Below, in pieces: positions 12,421 through 24,418 of a DNA stretch of 64,000 nucleotides (its first letter is position 1; each line of letters opens with the position of its first letter). The position numbers and the translations under genes are program-made. Under the pieces are notes generated by a model. The model had not been told where the DNA came from, did not search any database, and saw only the letters and a list, made by a program, of their open reading frames with translations. The stretch lies in NCBI RefSeq assembly GCF_000002425.4, contig NC_037271.1:3119404-3183403 (forward strand), in the 5' to 3' direction. The stretch is from Physcomitrium patens (Eukaryota; Streptophyta; Bryopsida; Funariales; Funariaceae).

Positions 12421-13564
12421 TTTGTACTTTAATTCTTTTTTAAGGAGATCTTTCAATTTTTAGTTCCAGTAAATTCTTAATTGCAACAAAAAAAAATAAG
12501 GCTATATTTACTGTTTCTACTCAAATAAATAATATAATTATAAAATAAGAAGATAAAAATTTAAAACAACAATATATAGATTTTTTTTGTTGCATAGAGA
12601 TTGAAGTATATAATTAGAAAGATAATAGAGAGTTTCTACAACAGCTAAAAATCCATCAAGAATTTTAAAATTTTAAAGCTTCACTTTCAATAAGTTTCTA
12701 CAAGGATTTCTTCTTGAAGCCTTTGAAATTCTGAAAGAAAGAAAATAAAAGAAAATAAATAAATAAATAAATAAAATTACAAAAGAAGTTAAATAAATAC
12801 ATTATAAATGATAAAATAAATACCATTATTACTAGATAAATAAATTATAAATGATGGTATCTAAGAATGAAACATAATATAAATTACTTTTTATAATATG
12901 CATAAGAAAAAAGAAAATTCTATATTTTTTAATGAAAAGAATAGAAAAAACTTTATAGCATATATCAACAAGGTGAAGGTATTTATAAAAACACTTTATG
13001 ACTTTAGATAAGCACTTGAAACATTAAATACAAAAAATCACTTTTTAGAAGTTTTATTTTACAAGTGTTATTTAGATTCCTTAATAACAAAAACACAAGA
13101 ACCAAATACAAAATCTTTTGTCTCCCAAATCATACAAATGCACACATGTAAATTTTCCTAACAATCAATAATCATTTTCCAATCAAATCCTTATCCTCCC
13201 TAAGACAATAAACTTCAAAGTACATCCAGATTTTAAAGTTGGTATCCTCAAATTCTAAAAAAAAAGTAACAAATATAAAATCTATCTTTCAAGAAGGTAC
13301 AATAAAAACTTATAGCATGTGCAAATCTACCTGCTATTAAGTTGCAAACACAAGAAAGACTTAAAAAACACATTTGTTTAAAAAAACATATGTCATCTTC
13401 CTATATGAGATAAACTCATACCTACATGATAACAAATTAAATGCAATAAACTCTATTCTTCTTTCTTATTTATCTATTTAAATATTTTTCTATTTTTCTA
13501 TGTGATTTTTCCTAATCTTTTCAGTATATACATGCATATTAGAACTTTTAAAATGTACATGTGT

Positions 13565-13606
13565 GTACATACATACATACATACATACATACATACATAC
13601 ATACAT
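13565..13606. repeat. (TACA)n microsatellite
   Basis: About ten tandem tacA units at the edge of the AT-rich block; composition changes to gene-island values about 90 bases later. Confidence 0.9.
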
Positions 13607-13873
13607 CCTTTGGCATTGCTTTTGAAAACTTCTTGTGTAAACCTATTTAACAAGTAAAGCAAATTCTTCAAAAGAGAACAATTTTCAGTCACAGAAATGG
13701 ATTCTCATCACCCAAACTACACAAGATGACGACACAACATGTGACACCACAATAGAACAGATCGGGCAACGCTGAAAGAAATCCAACCCAGAGGGCGGAA
13801 AGCACAAGCCCACACCACGAAGGCACCCAAATCACTCAAAACACAAAAGAACAAGTCAAAACAAAAAGCAGGG

Positions 13874-13915
13874 AAACCCTCACAAAACCCTAAACCTGGT
13901 TTTGTGTGAGGGTTT
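13874..13915. promoter_or_regulatory. hairpin with telo-box upstream of PDX2
   Basis: aaaccctcacaaaacc (13874-13889) pairs with ggttttgtgtgagggttt (13898-13915), with one extra base in the second arm. The motif AAACCCTAA at 13885-13893 overlaps the first arm and loop. That motif is the plant telo-box, known from promoters of highly expressed and translation-related genes. It lies about 650 bases before the PDX2 start codon. A regulatory role here is inference. Confidence 0.4.
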
Positions 13916-14169
13916 TGAGATCCCCCCCGCAACAGCTGGAAACCAAACCCTCTCCCACCCTGAAAGAAAGAAACAACGTTGTCCTAACCAAGCTCTCAAT
14001 AAATTCCCAGAATCAACAATCACACGACAACAACAACAACATTAGTCTCATTCATGCATCATCGTGGCACCACTACCCTCCTCCACCCTACCCCGAATAA
14101 AACAAAATCTATCAATAGGGACAAAAGGAGAACCACCACCACCACGCAGATTCCCGACCTACAGTAGTG

Positions 14170-14537
14170 TTTATATATATATATATATATGTACGTATAT
14201 ATACAGCCCGAGTCCGGGTGGAGAATCGCGGGTGGGGTCGGCGGCGGGTAGGGGAGTGGGTGGCTGGGTGGCTTCGGTTGAGAGGGGGGTGGGGGATCCC
14301 AACATGGGGACAAAGCCGCAACACCACCACCGCATTCAGCTTCCCTTCCCTTCGCGGACTTTGCTCTCCCACCTCACTCACTCACTCACTCACTCACTCC
14401 CCACCTCCACTTCCAATCTCACCTCCGCTCTCTCTCTGTGGATACCATCCTCCGCGGTGAGAAGAAGAAGCAGAAGCAGAAACAGAGGAGGAGGAAGAGG
14501 AAGAGGAGGAGGAGGGAGATTCTCGGGTTCTGCAGCT
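14170..14537 (+). promoter_or_regulatory. PDX2 core promoter and 5' leader region
   Basis: An alternating TA run (about 14171-14190) could serve as a TATA element. It is followed by GC-richer sequence, a (CTCA)n tract at 14373-14398, CT-rich sequence typical of plant 5' leaders, and a purine GAG/GAA tract (about 14460-14518) just before the PDX2 ATG. The transcription start is not determinable. The long frames that cross this region are low-complexity and are not genes. Confidence 0.4.
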
Positions 14538-16550
14538 ATGGCGGTGGGAGTGTTGGCTCTGCAGGGCTCCTTCAATGAGCACATCGCTTGTGAGTTTTTC
14601 GTGTCTGTGTTGTTTGATTTCTAAGGGTTATGGGTGTTGTTGTTGTTATTGTTGTTGTTGTGAGGTGAGAATGTTGTCGTTGTGGTTGTGGTTTGGAGGG
14701 GTGGGAATCGGAAGGAGTGATTGAATTAGGGGAGGTTTTTGTTTTGTTTTGTTTTGTTTTGTTTTGGTAGTTGACTTAGTTGCTGGTGGTTGCGGAGTGC
14801 GAATTTTAGTCTGATGTGTTGAGGTGGACTGACTTCGCTTCGGCTGTTTGGGTTGGAGAATCAGGTTTGCGGAAGCTGGGCGTGGACGCTGTGGAAATTC
14901 GTAAGCCAGAGCAATTGGCGGAATTGTCGGGTCTTATCATTCCCGGAGGCGAGAGCACTACTATGGCTAAGCTCGCGGAGAAGAACAATTTGGTCCGTCC
15001 ACATTTGTCTCTGCTTCGCGTCGGCGTCGTTTTCTGTCCACTATTCTGATGACCGTCATGAAATAATTTGTTTGCAGGCATTTTTCCCATTTTGTCCCTT
15101 GCTCCTTTGTTGACACAAATTCAAGCTGATGCCCACTATGATGCCCTTATTACAGTTTCCAGCTCTGCGAAAATTTGGAAGCTCCGGAAAACCAATTTGG
15201 GGGACGTGCGCCGGGCTTATCTTCTTGGCAGCTAAAGCCGTAGGTGAGTGTGGAACCATTGTTGTGTCCTGTTGTTGCAAATCGTCGTTCTGTCTTATCT
15301 TGTGCATAAGTTCCCAAACTCATTCTTCGATTATTCGGGAGTCTAAGGACGAACAGAGTTTCTTGAGAATTCCACGTTATATCCTTACATGAACCGGGAT
15401 TGCATATCAGAGATATTTACATGCAATTGAAACACTTATGGGAACAGGTGTGAAGGAAGGAGGCCAAGAGCTTCTAGGAGGTCTTGATTGCACTGTTCAC
15501 CGCAACTTTTTTGGTAGCCAGGTGCTCGTGTAATCAGCGACGCTGATTTATACCCTCGACCCTTGCACCGGAAATTTCGTCTTATCTTTGTTGAGGACAG
15601 ATTGCATGAAATGCTCTATTCAATCAGCGTACCCTTCTTGTATAACCAGATCGGTGTGAAATTGTGTATGTTCATGCAGATAAACAGCTTTGAGATGGAG
15701 CTCTCAGTTCCATCTTTGGCCTCAGATGGAGGTGCGCAGACTTGCCGTGCTGTGTTCATTCGAGCCCCTGCAATTATCGACGTTGGCTCTTCAGTAGAAG
15801 TGTTGGCCGAGTGTCCCTTGGCACCCAAGCAAGCTGTTGATTTGCCTGAGCAGGTGACTATTTCTTTGACTCAGTTGATGCCAAAGTTTAGCGTCTGGGC
15901 CAGCTTCCATAGACAGTATTCAACATTATTTTCTACTGCAAATACGTATAATCATGAAGATTGTTGATTGCATCAGCATCACCTGATAGATTGTGACTCA
16001 ATATTCACCCACGTACTGAGATAACGCGTGTGCCAATGGCATGATTGTTATTTGTGTGCTGAAGGATAGGAGCAAAGACAAAGTTATTGTGGCAGTGAAG
16101 CAGAACAACATGCTAGCAACAGCGTTCCATCCCGAGCTCACCTCCGACCTGCGATGGTATATTTTCCTTCTCCATTTCAAATTACAGCATGAATAAGATA
16201 TTTCCAAATGAGCTTTTTCTTTCACTTGCTTCGTTCTGCATACGAAACTTCAAGCCTCATAAACTAGAAGATTACTAGCATTCCTCAATCCGAAGTTCTT
16301 TCTTTCTGGCATATAGTGTGTGGTGGTTCGTATTCGACCTAGAAGGATTGATGTTTTGCCTTCGCAACTGGGTTCTTCTTACAGGCACCAATACTTTCTG
16401 AAAATGGTTAGTGATGGAGACAAGGAGGCTCAAGCTCCAAAAACCGAGGCTGTGTTGGCCAAGAAGTCTGAAGCATCGCAAGCTGTGCATCAAGCTCGAG
16501 ACATGCCTATCTTCAAAGAAACAAATTTCCTTAGCCTTGAATCATACTAG
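14538..16550 (+). CDS. PDX2: pyridoxal 5'-phosphate synthase glutaminase subunit (PDX2)
   Basis: PDX2 hydrolyses glutamine and passes ammonia to PDX1, which builds pyridoxal 5'-phosphate (vitamin B6); it is normally cytosolic. I assemble seven exons: 14538-14589, 14865-14992, 15156-15243, 15448-15521, 15680-15853, 16065-16156 and 16385-16550. All junctions are GT-AG and phases agree. They give 257 residues, close to the usual plant length of about 255. Family landmarks are in order: [10 protein letters not shown] at the N-terminus, the PGGEST oxyanion motif (44-49), the nucleophile Cys78 in [10 protein letters not shown], the [15 protein letters not shown] block, FIRAP, and His194/Glu196 in AFHPEL, completing the class I glutamine amidotransferase triad. 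Introns are 158-275 bases; intron 1 holds a (TTTTG)n run. The C-terminal tail after residue 215 is variable, as in the family. Confidence 0.95.
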
Positions 16551-17319
16551 AGCTGCTCCATGGTGTTGAAAATTGCTTATCACCATTTATGTACAACATT
16601 CATTTATTGGGATCCATTCATGTAGCGCTTGAATGCTTCAATACACGATCATATAATCTCCACAGTCCAGATCTTAACTGGTTCAAAGCTCCGTGTGAGT
16701 GAGTTCCGGAATATTGCGAGCAATTTGGTGGTTAATTCTATTTTTGAAAGAATTTATGCTCCAGAAGAAATTATGCTCCAAAATCTTTTATATATGAACA
16801 CGTGTGAAAGAGTTTATATATTTACATAATAGTATGTAAACACAAATGAAAGAATGCATGAATGCATGAGAACTTTAGCTCTTCGAATGGATTCTGAATT
16901 TGTGAAAAAACCAAGATCGGTGATTTCAATACGAAATAATTCAACGTAGCTAAGTCCCATCACATATATTGAGAACAATAAACAAACAAACCGTAGAAGT
17001 TTTCATTTTCGCGAAATCTTCCACTTACATGGAGTTAGGAGTGGTGTGGCTGAAGAACTTTGGATATTTTGATCCCAACATTATGTAGCTTCCAAAAATG
17101 TCACGAACGCAGTTTCCACCAACCAGACTTGCAATCAGCCACATCTACTCACATAAATGAGGCTAAAATATGTAGAAATACTTTCAAAAACAACGCGTAG
17201 AGCAGTTGGCATCTTTTGCTACTGCGCCGGGCAAGGGTCAAAATTACGATCTTTTGCTACAATAGTAAATTTGTAGTCAACCAGATTTGACAATAGAACT
17301 CCCTGGACATAATTCAAAG
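16551..17319. other. PDX2 3' flank, no gene seen
   Basis: It includes the 3' UTR of PDX2, whose end is not defined by a clear poly(A) signal. Only short frames without recognisable domains occur. Confidence 0.4.
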
Positions 17320-17393
17320 TGTCTGATCGCGGGTTCGAACCGCGGACCTCCAGTGTGTGAGACTGGCGTGATAACCAACTACACCAACCAGAC
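17320..17393 (-). tRNA. tRNA-Val(CAC)
   Basis: Read on the minus strand, a 74-base cloverleaf folds fully. The acceptor GTCTGGT pairs with ATCAGAC, with one G-U. The D arm contains AGTTGGTT, the anticodon stem is CCAGT/ACTGG with loop CTCACAC, so the anticodon is CAC. The T arm is CGCGG-TTCGAAC-CCGCG, and the discriminator is A. The A box (GGTGTAGTTGG type) and B box (GGTTCGAAC) needed for RNA polymerase III are intact. No intron is present and CCA is not encoded, as expected for a nuclear gene. It reads Val codon GUG. Confidence 0.95.
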
Positions 17394-17728
17394 ATGTGAG
17401 ATGATGAAGGAATTTTAAAATTTACTCTTTTTTTTACACTGGCAAGGGACCCATAACTCTCACCTCAAAAATGGAATTTATAGACTGCTGCTGATCTTTG
17501 TCAGGATTGTTGTGGATTGAGGATCAGTTTAGGGACTGACTTTCTAGATTATGTGCTGCTGACGTTTACTTTGGCAATGCAACCTTTTATGTAGTGTTAC
17601 TCGAGTGAAGCGGCGCAGAGTAACTGCCAGTGTTTACTTCAAATGGTTTTTGTGCACAAGTTCTGCCTGATCACCTCCACAAATTCAAGTGCAAAAAAGG
17701 ATGAGTGCATGCACGGACACCACTGCCA

Positions 17729-18142
17729 TCACTGATACTTCCTCCCACGGATATGTCTGGACGTGTTCACTGACTTGCCTCTTTCAGTGCTATCCTCATG
17801 CTTAAGCTCGTCCTGAAGCCGCTCCACCAAGAAATATGGAGCAAGTGGAAGAAAAACCAGACCCACCTGACCTTCCATTATGTCCCAAAAAGACCTCTTT
17901 ATTGAATTCTCCACGACGACGGCTAACTCCCTGCAGTGAAGAAACGTCGGGAAATCTCGTGTCAAGAAAAGGTAAGTGCAACGTAAGTACTCGGATGGTC
18001 TTGCACAAGCTCCTCCAGGTTCCGTGGAAACACGGCCCCTACAGTTACCAAGATACGATTCCACAAGTGCCAGTTGTCTCCACTTCTGCTGTTTCTGTTG
18101 TAGCTGAAAATCCGTGATAGCCAAGTAATCGTTTACAAGCAT
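17729..18142 (-). CDS. uncharacterised 137-residue frame, doubtful
   Basis: The longest open frame between the tRNA and DET1, on the same strand as DET1 but about 1 kb beyond its stop codon. I recognise no domain; the central part (TRDFPTFLHCRELAVVVENS) is of mixed composition. The opposite strand also has a 93-codon frame and splice-like strings, so chance is a fair explanation. I keep it only as a low-confidence candidate. Confidence 0.15.
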   Translation of the reverse strand: MLVNDYLAITDFQLQQKQQKWRQLALVESYLGNCRGRVSTEPGGACARPSEYLRCTYLFLTRDFPTFLHCRELAVVVENSIKRSFWDIMEGQVGLVFLPLAPYFLVERLQDELKHEDSTERGKSVNTSRHIRGRKYQ

Positions 18143-19176
18143 CTCGTCCGTTTGTGAAATTTAATCAACAGTTTTTCACGTGCCTATTTTGCGCGCATTC
18201 ATCTTACCAGAAGCTGCCAGGTTAACAGTAGAAGACTACGAGGGCTCGATGGCAAGTGATTTCCTTTCTCATCTTGATTTTCTCACACTTCACCTCATCG
18301 TGATGGAATCAGAGAATGCTATTTACCTTATGGATGTTTAATAATTCAAACCTACGTACTGGTCAATTACAAACTTTGCAGTGCCAGCAGGAATAAGATA
18401 AAAAGGATCTGTCTGGTAATCCTCGTGAAATCAAGCATTAGTAAACTTAGCACCTTTCGGTATTAGGAGATGAGAGCAGGTGGGAACGACTCAGCTCTGC
18501 ACCAGATCAGGGTTCAGGAAGCCAGGTAAGAGAGGCCATGGAGACATTGTTTACTGGGTAGTGTCAAAATACAATCATCACTGTATACGACACCTAATGG
18601 TGACCCACACTACAACGAGCTAGCCTTCACCTTCCAATTTCATATTGATTGCACAAAAGGCTCGTTGTCATTCATTATCACGCCTTGATTATAAAAATTC
18701 CACCCCATCAAAGGACGACAAATCGCTCATGATTAAATACAAATTCAGTACTATCAAAACTACAGACATTTCCAATCGAATCTTCAAATGCTCGCTCCAT
18801 TACACAAAGACACGGAAGCATCAGCACAACCACCTTAGAACGTAGCATGCTAATGAAATCCGTAAAAAGGGGAAAGAAAGAATGGGTGTTTGAGAAGAAA
18901 CCACGACACCCTAAAGAGATTTCATGTGGGGGTGAGGAGATGAGTTCTTTGGTCATCTAAAATGTTGTCAATACACTAGATATGCAGGCCGTAGTTTCAC
19001 TTCGTCCGAAACTCGGGGGAGGGTGCCCTAGTTGGAACTGCACTTAAGCCACGACCATCAAGCACAAAGTAGTCACCATACAATCAAACAGGCGCAGAGA
19101 TAGCATACGGTAGCAATTGTAGTTCCTGAAAAATGTGTGCACTCATTAAATGTCGAAAGCTGTCAGCATTACAAAG
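18143..19176. other. DET1 3' flank, no gene seen
   Basis: It contains the 3' UTR of DET1 and intergenic sequence of gene-island composition. Short frames only, none with recognisable motifs. Confidence 0.4.
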
Positions 19177-22100
19177 TTAACGTCTAAAGTGAAAGTTCAC
19201 AATGGAGGTTTGCATGAATGATTGTTGAACTGAGATGGCGAAAGGATAAATGGGATGGAACAAGTAAGAAGCGACTCGCTTGATGTGTCCATCGTTAGAA
19301 CCAAGTTCCAATCCTGTACACAACACCCAATCGTACGCTCCCACATTTTCAGGCCACACGTTCTTGATTGCAGAGTAAAATCATATGTAAACAGACAGGT
19401 AGACATGAAGATATATTAATCGGCAACACAAACATATCTACAGAATTTGAACTTAAATAACCGCATTCAGCAATAAATAAGCAGCTTTCTAACACATATT
19501 GAAGAAAGCAAGAGCACCATGGAACATACCAGGGTTGATCTTAAATTTCAGTAGATTCGGTCGACGTCTAGAAACGAATTTGATTGGATGTTCTGCGCAT
19601 GGTTTATGCCGATCGGTTGAAGATATTAACTGGGAAATAGCCAAACAATCAGCATGTTAGAAGCGTTTCAAAGCCTGAGAACAGTGACACTGACAACCAC
19701 TAATAGAAATCGGAAATCTAGAAGGCGATAATGAAACATATCAAATTCATCGTTCTCAGAATTCAGAATGAAGGTCAAAAAGTAGAACCTATTTAAGAAA
19801 TTTCACCTTTTCGTCATAGTGGAATAGGTACTGATCAAAATATGCAGATGGACTTTGAGATTGAGAGTTATGGGGCAGGGAGGCCAGAGTTCTCTTGATG
19901 CTCTGCATGAAGTAGAAACGTCAAAAACGTTGACGGAAAAAGAACTAACGAGGACACGAACAATTTGAGGTGACATACATCAAAGTGAAAATTTAAAAAT
20001 TTACCTGAGCATAGCTACCAGCTTTGCCAGAAAGACATGCAGCTTTCTGCTTACGCAACTGCTCACGAGCGAAGCCATTATTTGCGTAACTGGAAATGAA
20101 TCTCATGTACTGAGGGTTCTGCGGAACCATCCTGAAGTGATCCCAATATTGCTCTACTAACTGTAGTAACTCCTCGGATGAATTCTGCTGAGTAAATTAC
20201 ACGTCAGCGATGTACTCCACAGAGTGAAGAGAGCATGAAGAAGAATGAGCCATAAAATTAATGAACGTAGAACAAGTATGCTAAAAGTACTGGGTGTACC
20301 TGATAGAAGCTTAATATCTCCGTTGTTTCCATGTTGTATACAGCCAAAAAAGCAATTTGATGCGACGTTTCAGAGTTTCGAAGTACCTATATTACACAAA
20401 GAAAAATAAAATAAAATAAACAGGGTGTTCACATTCTTAAACTGAAACACCGATAACTTCAAACAGAATTAAAGAAGCCAATAAACATCCGGGTATTTAC
20501 GGAATACAGGATGGACATTACGAGGTAAGGAATGCAGCGCCAGGACACAAAAAACGCGTGCACAATTACTTGTTCAAGAACATCGAAGTAGATATGTAGG
20601 TCAGAAAAGGCTCCAATAATGCTTACCACTCCATTAACACTTCCAAACTTTACAAGCAAGTGGCATCGATCTAGGAACTGAACCTGTCGTAATTTAAAAC
20701 AGAAGTCAGATTTCTAGCATTTTTCAGGACATTTCATACATCGTACTACGACTCACAAAAAGTGTCAAAATGAAAGCAGAATAAAAACAAACCAGGTCAA
20801 CTTAAACAACCCAAAAAATAAAAATAAACATAAAAATGAGGCGTATTCAACACACCTTCCACATCACCAGGTCCACATACTGCTGGAAATTAAAATAGAA
20901 GCGCTTGAGTCTTTGAGACTTCTGTTTCAGAAGGAAAGAAAATGAGCCGTTCATACAAATAAAAATTGATGCATAGAGCCAGCAGTTGGGATCAAATTTA
21001 AGAACCTACAGAACGGGAGAGAGGTATGATATCGGCTGACAGATGCTGTGGAAACCAACATAACTGCCCAAGATAGATATGGAGAGGAACGTACGACAGC
21101 AGGAGATATGTCCTCATCGTCAACAATACCCTGCAAGATAAATGACAACAGGCGCTGCTTCAGCCCACGCAATATCTGGCTTCCTTCCTGTACTTCATTT
21201 CCACCCGTCCCTGTAGCAGCTGCATTCCCTGTTTGGGTCCCATCTCCCCTCGCATTGTCTTGTCCAATCGTAGCATAAGAAGTTCCAAAATTACCTGATC
21301 CTGTCTGCCCTACTCTACCTAGAGAAGTCCCAGAACTGTTGGTGACCTGATCCTCACCCCCTAATCTAGATCTAGAGCGTCCCATGGAGGGATCATCTAA
21401 GCTGAAATCATCACGAAACACCGACCTCGAAAGATTGTTAGGAGCCGCCATTGATCGCCCACTTGTGGATAAACTAGGCACAGGACGATAACGTCTTTCG
21501 CTAGAACCTGGCTCTTCTCTATGGCTGGATAGCTCATGAAGGGTGGTGGCTTCGGAAGATCCACGATCGGTGGTCGAATTATAACTGTGGCTGGCTAAAT
21601 CACTACCACCACTACTATACAAGTTTCCGCTAGAAGACAAGTTGTTCCCATTCCATCGACTGGTTGGGTTGTCATACGTAGCACGATCCCTCGCTGAAAT
21701 AAGCAGACGTCCTGACAGATTTTCACGACTACCGTTCTGCGCCACTGTTTCAAATCGGCGACCATGTGAAATGTCGTAGCTCGAGTGATCCCTGTCAGAA
21801 ACGAGATGACGCCACTCCAAGCTTGTATGATTACCAGCCTCTTCGGATGCCGGAAACGTCCGAACATGATTGTTGCTATTCGAATGTCTGCTCGGGTTTG
21901 CTCCTAAATGAGAACGAAACCCGCGGATGTGAGGATTACCAAGAGCGTGATTGTTGTATTCTCCATTTGAATGCGTCCTCATACCACCATTTCCGTGTAT
22001 CCTGCCCGCATCAGCAATGGGTCCATCTGCAACAGTAAAAAGGCCTCGAAAGTAACCGTCATAGAGAATGTCAATCTCCTGAATAGCAACACTCCCTTCA

Positions 22101-24418
22101 CCAAAAAACTGAGGATGACCCCGGGAAGTGCCAAAGTCATCATGTGCAGCTCTACTGTCCCGAATACGCGGACGCTTTCTGTCATTTAAAGTGTTCAAAG
22201 GTTTAAGCCCATTGGTCTTGATTGACTGAGGAACTGGAACCAACACTTCAGTTTCATGAACCCGACCTCGAGCTTTCAACTGTTGTCTTTGCTCCTCCTG
22301 AAATTTGGCCTCAGCCTACCATCCCAAAAAGGTCAGTACATAATTCGATGCATGTCCAGAGACCATTCCAGAAACCGAAAACCAGAACAGACTAGGAATC
22401 CGCTTGTGTCAAGTTAAAGTGATACAAACCACCTCAATTTACAAAACCATGAACGCGGGAAAAGGGGGAGAGGGGATGTGTGTGTGTGTGTGTGTGCAGG
22501 AGACTCTAGAACTGTAGGACATGATACCAAACATCTCAGAAAACTGACGTTATTTACACGTTTTCTGTTCGTGAGCAGCAAGGAAAAGTCATCGCGTATA
22601 CAAGACGGTCTTGCCAAGACACATGCACTCCCGAAAGCAGATTAACACATTCTACACATCGACTGAGGCAGAACGACACCTAGAGAGCGAAAACAATCAC
22701 ATGCATCTCTCAAAACCTACCGAACTAAACACTGACCAAGAGAGAAATTTTGGATAGAATGTAACCTGAGCCTGAGAATTAAGAAGAAGCTCGTCATCAT
22801 CTCGACAGAAATCACCGATGCTGCGCACGTCTAAGAAGAGTCCTCCTTCTCGAACCTGCAGAATGTGAATGCACTGGAAGCGTATTGACAATACAGCCAG
22901 CAGATCCTCGTGCAGAAAAACACCAGCATTGTGAGCTAAATGGATGTAGTCATCTTTAAAGACGGACCGCCCCGTAATAACCCCATCAGCGAAGCGGACC
23001 ACAAGGAATGTTATCTTTTCAATACTGGGCACTCCTGGCACGGAGCCATTTGAAGCTGCGGCATTGGGATCTGGATCAGTTGATGTGGCAAAAATGCCAT
23101 ACAAGTTGTTCTCCGTGCATAAGAAAAAGTCCTTGCAAATGACCTCATCGGCATCTCTTGCAAGAGGGATTTGATGGAGCAAGCTGAAATAACTTTCAAA
23201 CTTTTTGCTCTTCGATGGCAGATCGTTGGCTGAATCCAATGTGGAACAATACGTGGGCCACAGAGGCCGGTAGATGAGTAAGTCATGATATGTCTTACTG
23301 AAACATATTAAGTATTGTCCGTCGTTGGTGAACCGTCGCCAACATTGATCGGGACAATCCACCTCATATACCGTGTGGCTCGGCACGACATTCTCATACA
23401 ACTCTCGTACCCTATGTATCTGCAGCAACGTGTAGAAGTTAGGACTACCAGCGACACATTTTATATCTTCCTGATTACGATCTTTCCTAGAGCATCTGGT
23501 TTTCAAGCTTCTCTGTAAATGTATCGAGGTGGATAAACTAGGCTGTCGACCTCTTTATTTCTTATAACAATTGAATCAAGCATGCCCTCTGATTATCGCA
23601 CCAGTAACTCGTAGTTAGCTCATGGTTAAAAAAAGTGTATATCGTCTGCAGCCCGTGTAATCAAAAAATAAGATGAAGTGTAGATGGCGACCAAGCCTTT
23701 CGACCTAACCCAACATCAGAAATGTATTCTCGTTCACTGCTTCCATGCAGAAAACATCCTACCACTTCGTTTGTTTTGCCGCATGAAGCAGTTGGTAAAT
23801 ATCAACTGTTAAAATTCTGTAAAACTGAGAATTGAGCAAATAGTTCTGAACAAGTACATGTGTATTGGGACGACCGGAGCTGATTTGTCGGGAGAAAAGC
23901 CGATGCAAAATGTTATCACTCTGTTTCCACATTCATAAAGCCCTGGGGGCAACCTGGAGGAATGTCGGAGAAGCCCGGGAAATTTGTTGCCATTCCAACC
24001 ATGTGCATTCCACTACAAGCACTCCACTACCCTTGCATTCCTTTCCGAATTGAAAACCAATTCGCAACCGGGTCTCATGAATAACCACCCGCCCCAAACC
24101 TTGATACAAACTCCAACCAGCCGCAGCACAAACTACCCCTGTCACTTCCAGCGAAAAGATTTCTGGACGCACTAACCTCCTTCGAATAACTCCTTCCACG
24201 CTAAAGAGCGCCCAGCAAGTTCCACGAGAGTTTCTCAAAAATTAAAGGTCCATCAACCGGACCTACAGCTAATTGCGAATTAAAATCCTCCGTGGCAAAG
24301 TTGCAGCTTGATGAAGAACCGACCTAGAAGCGTCAACGACAATTTCAAGTTTCAGAAATCCAGCAGAGACAACCGGGCGCACAGTTCCAATCTGCAAGCG
24401 GAACGACCTCCGGGGCAT
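19177..24418 (-). CDS. DET1: DET1 (De-etiolated 1) homologue, ten proposed exons
   Basis: DET1 joins COP10 and DDB1 in a CUL4 ubiquitin-ligase complex that represses light-regulated development and acts on chromatin in the nucleus. Exons 2-10 are well supported by GT-AG junctions and phase: 22766-23419, 21095-22315, 20856-20921, 20627-20683, 20300-20386, 20005-20184, 19807-19902, 19530-19629, 19177-19313. Signature blocks include ELYENVVPSHTVYEVDCPD, VPGVPSIEKITFLVVR, LAHNAGVFLHEDLLAVLS, FCRDDDELLLNS, GLKQRLLSFI, FYFNFQQYVDLVMWKVQFLD, KFGSVNG and the C-terminal LFHPIYPFAISVQQSF...VNFHFRR. Exon 1 (24374-24418) is tentative: its short peptide resembles the family N-terminus (R-F-Q-I-T-P), but its donor GTTGTC is weak. 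The total would be about 880 residues against about 540 in Arabidopsis. The excess lies in exon 3, a Ser/Asn/Gly/Arg-rich insert. Confidence 0.9.
22477..22496. repeat. (TG)10 microsatellite in DET1 intron 2
   Basis: Perfect TG run inside the 450-base intron between DET1 exons 2 and 3; no effect on coding. Confidence 0.85.

Noticed and set aside
13498..13692. Minus frame with a YVCM repeat
   Set aside because: Translation of the (TACA)n microsatellite.
14064..14624. 186-codon frame overlapping the PDX2 start and running upstream
   Set aside because: It is built from TA, CTCA and GGA microsatellites and reads into PDX2 intron 1; PDX2 begins at the internal ATG at 14538 in the same frame.
17195..17260. 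tRNA-like string gtagagcagttggca followed by gcgccgggcaagggtc
   Set aside because: No acceptor stem or T arm can be folded; unlike the full cloverleaf at 17320-17393.
23933..24238. 101-codon minus frame between DET1 exon 2 and the proposed exon 1
   Set aside because: No resemblance to the DET1 N-terminus; most likely intron sequence.
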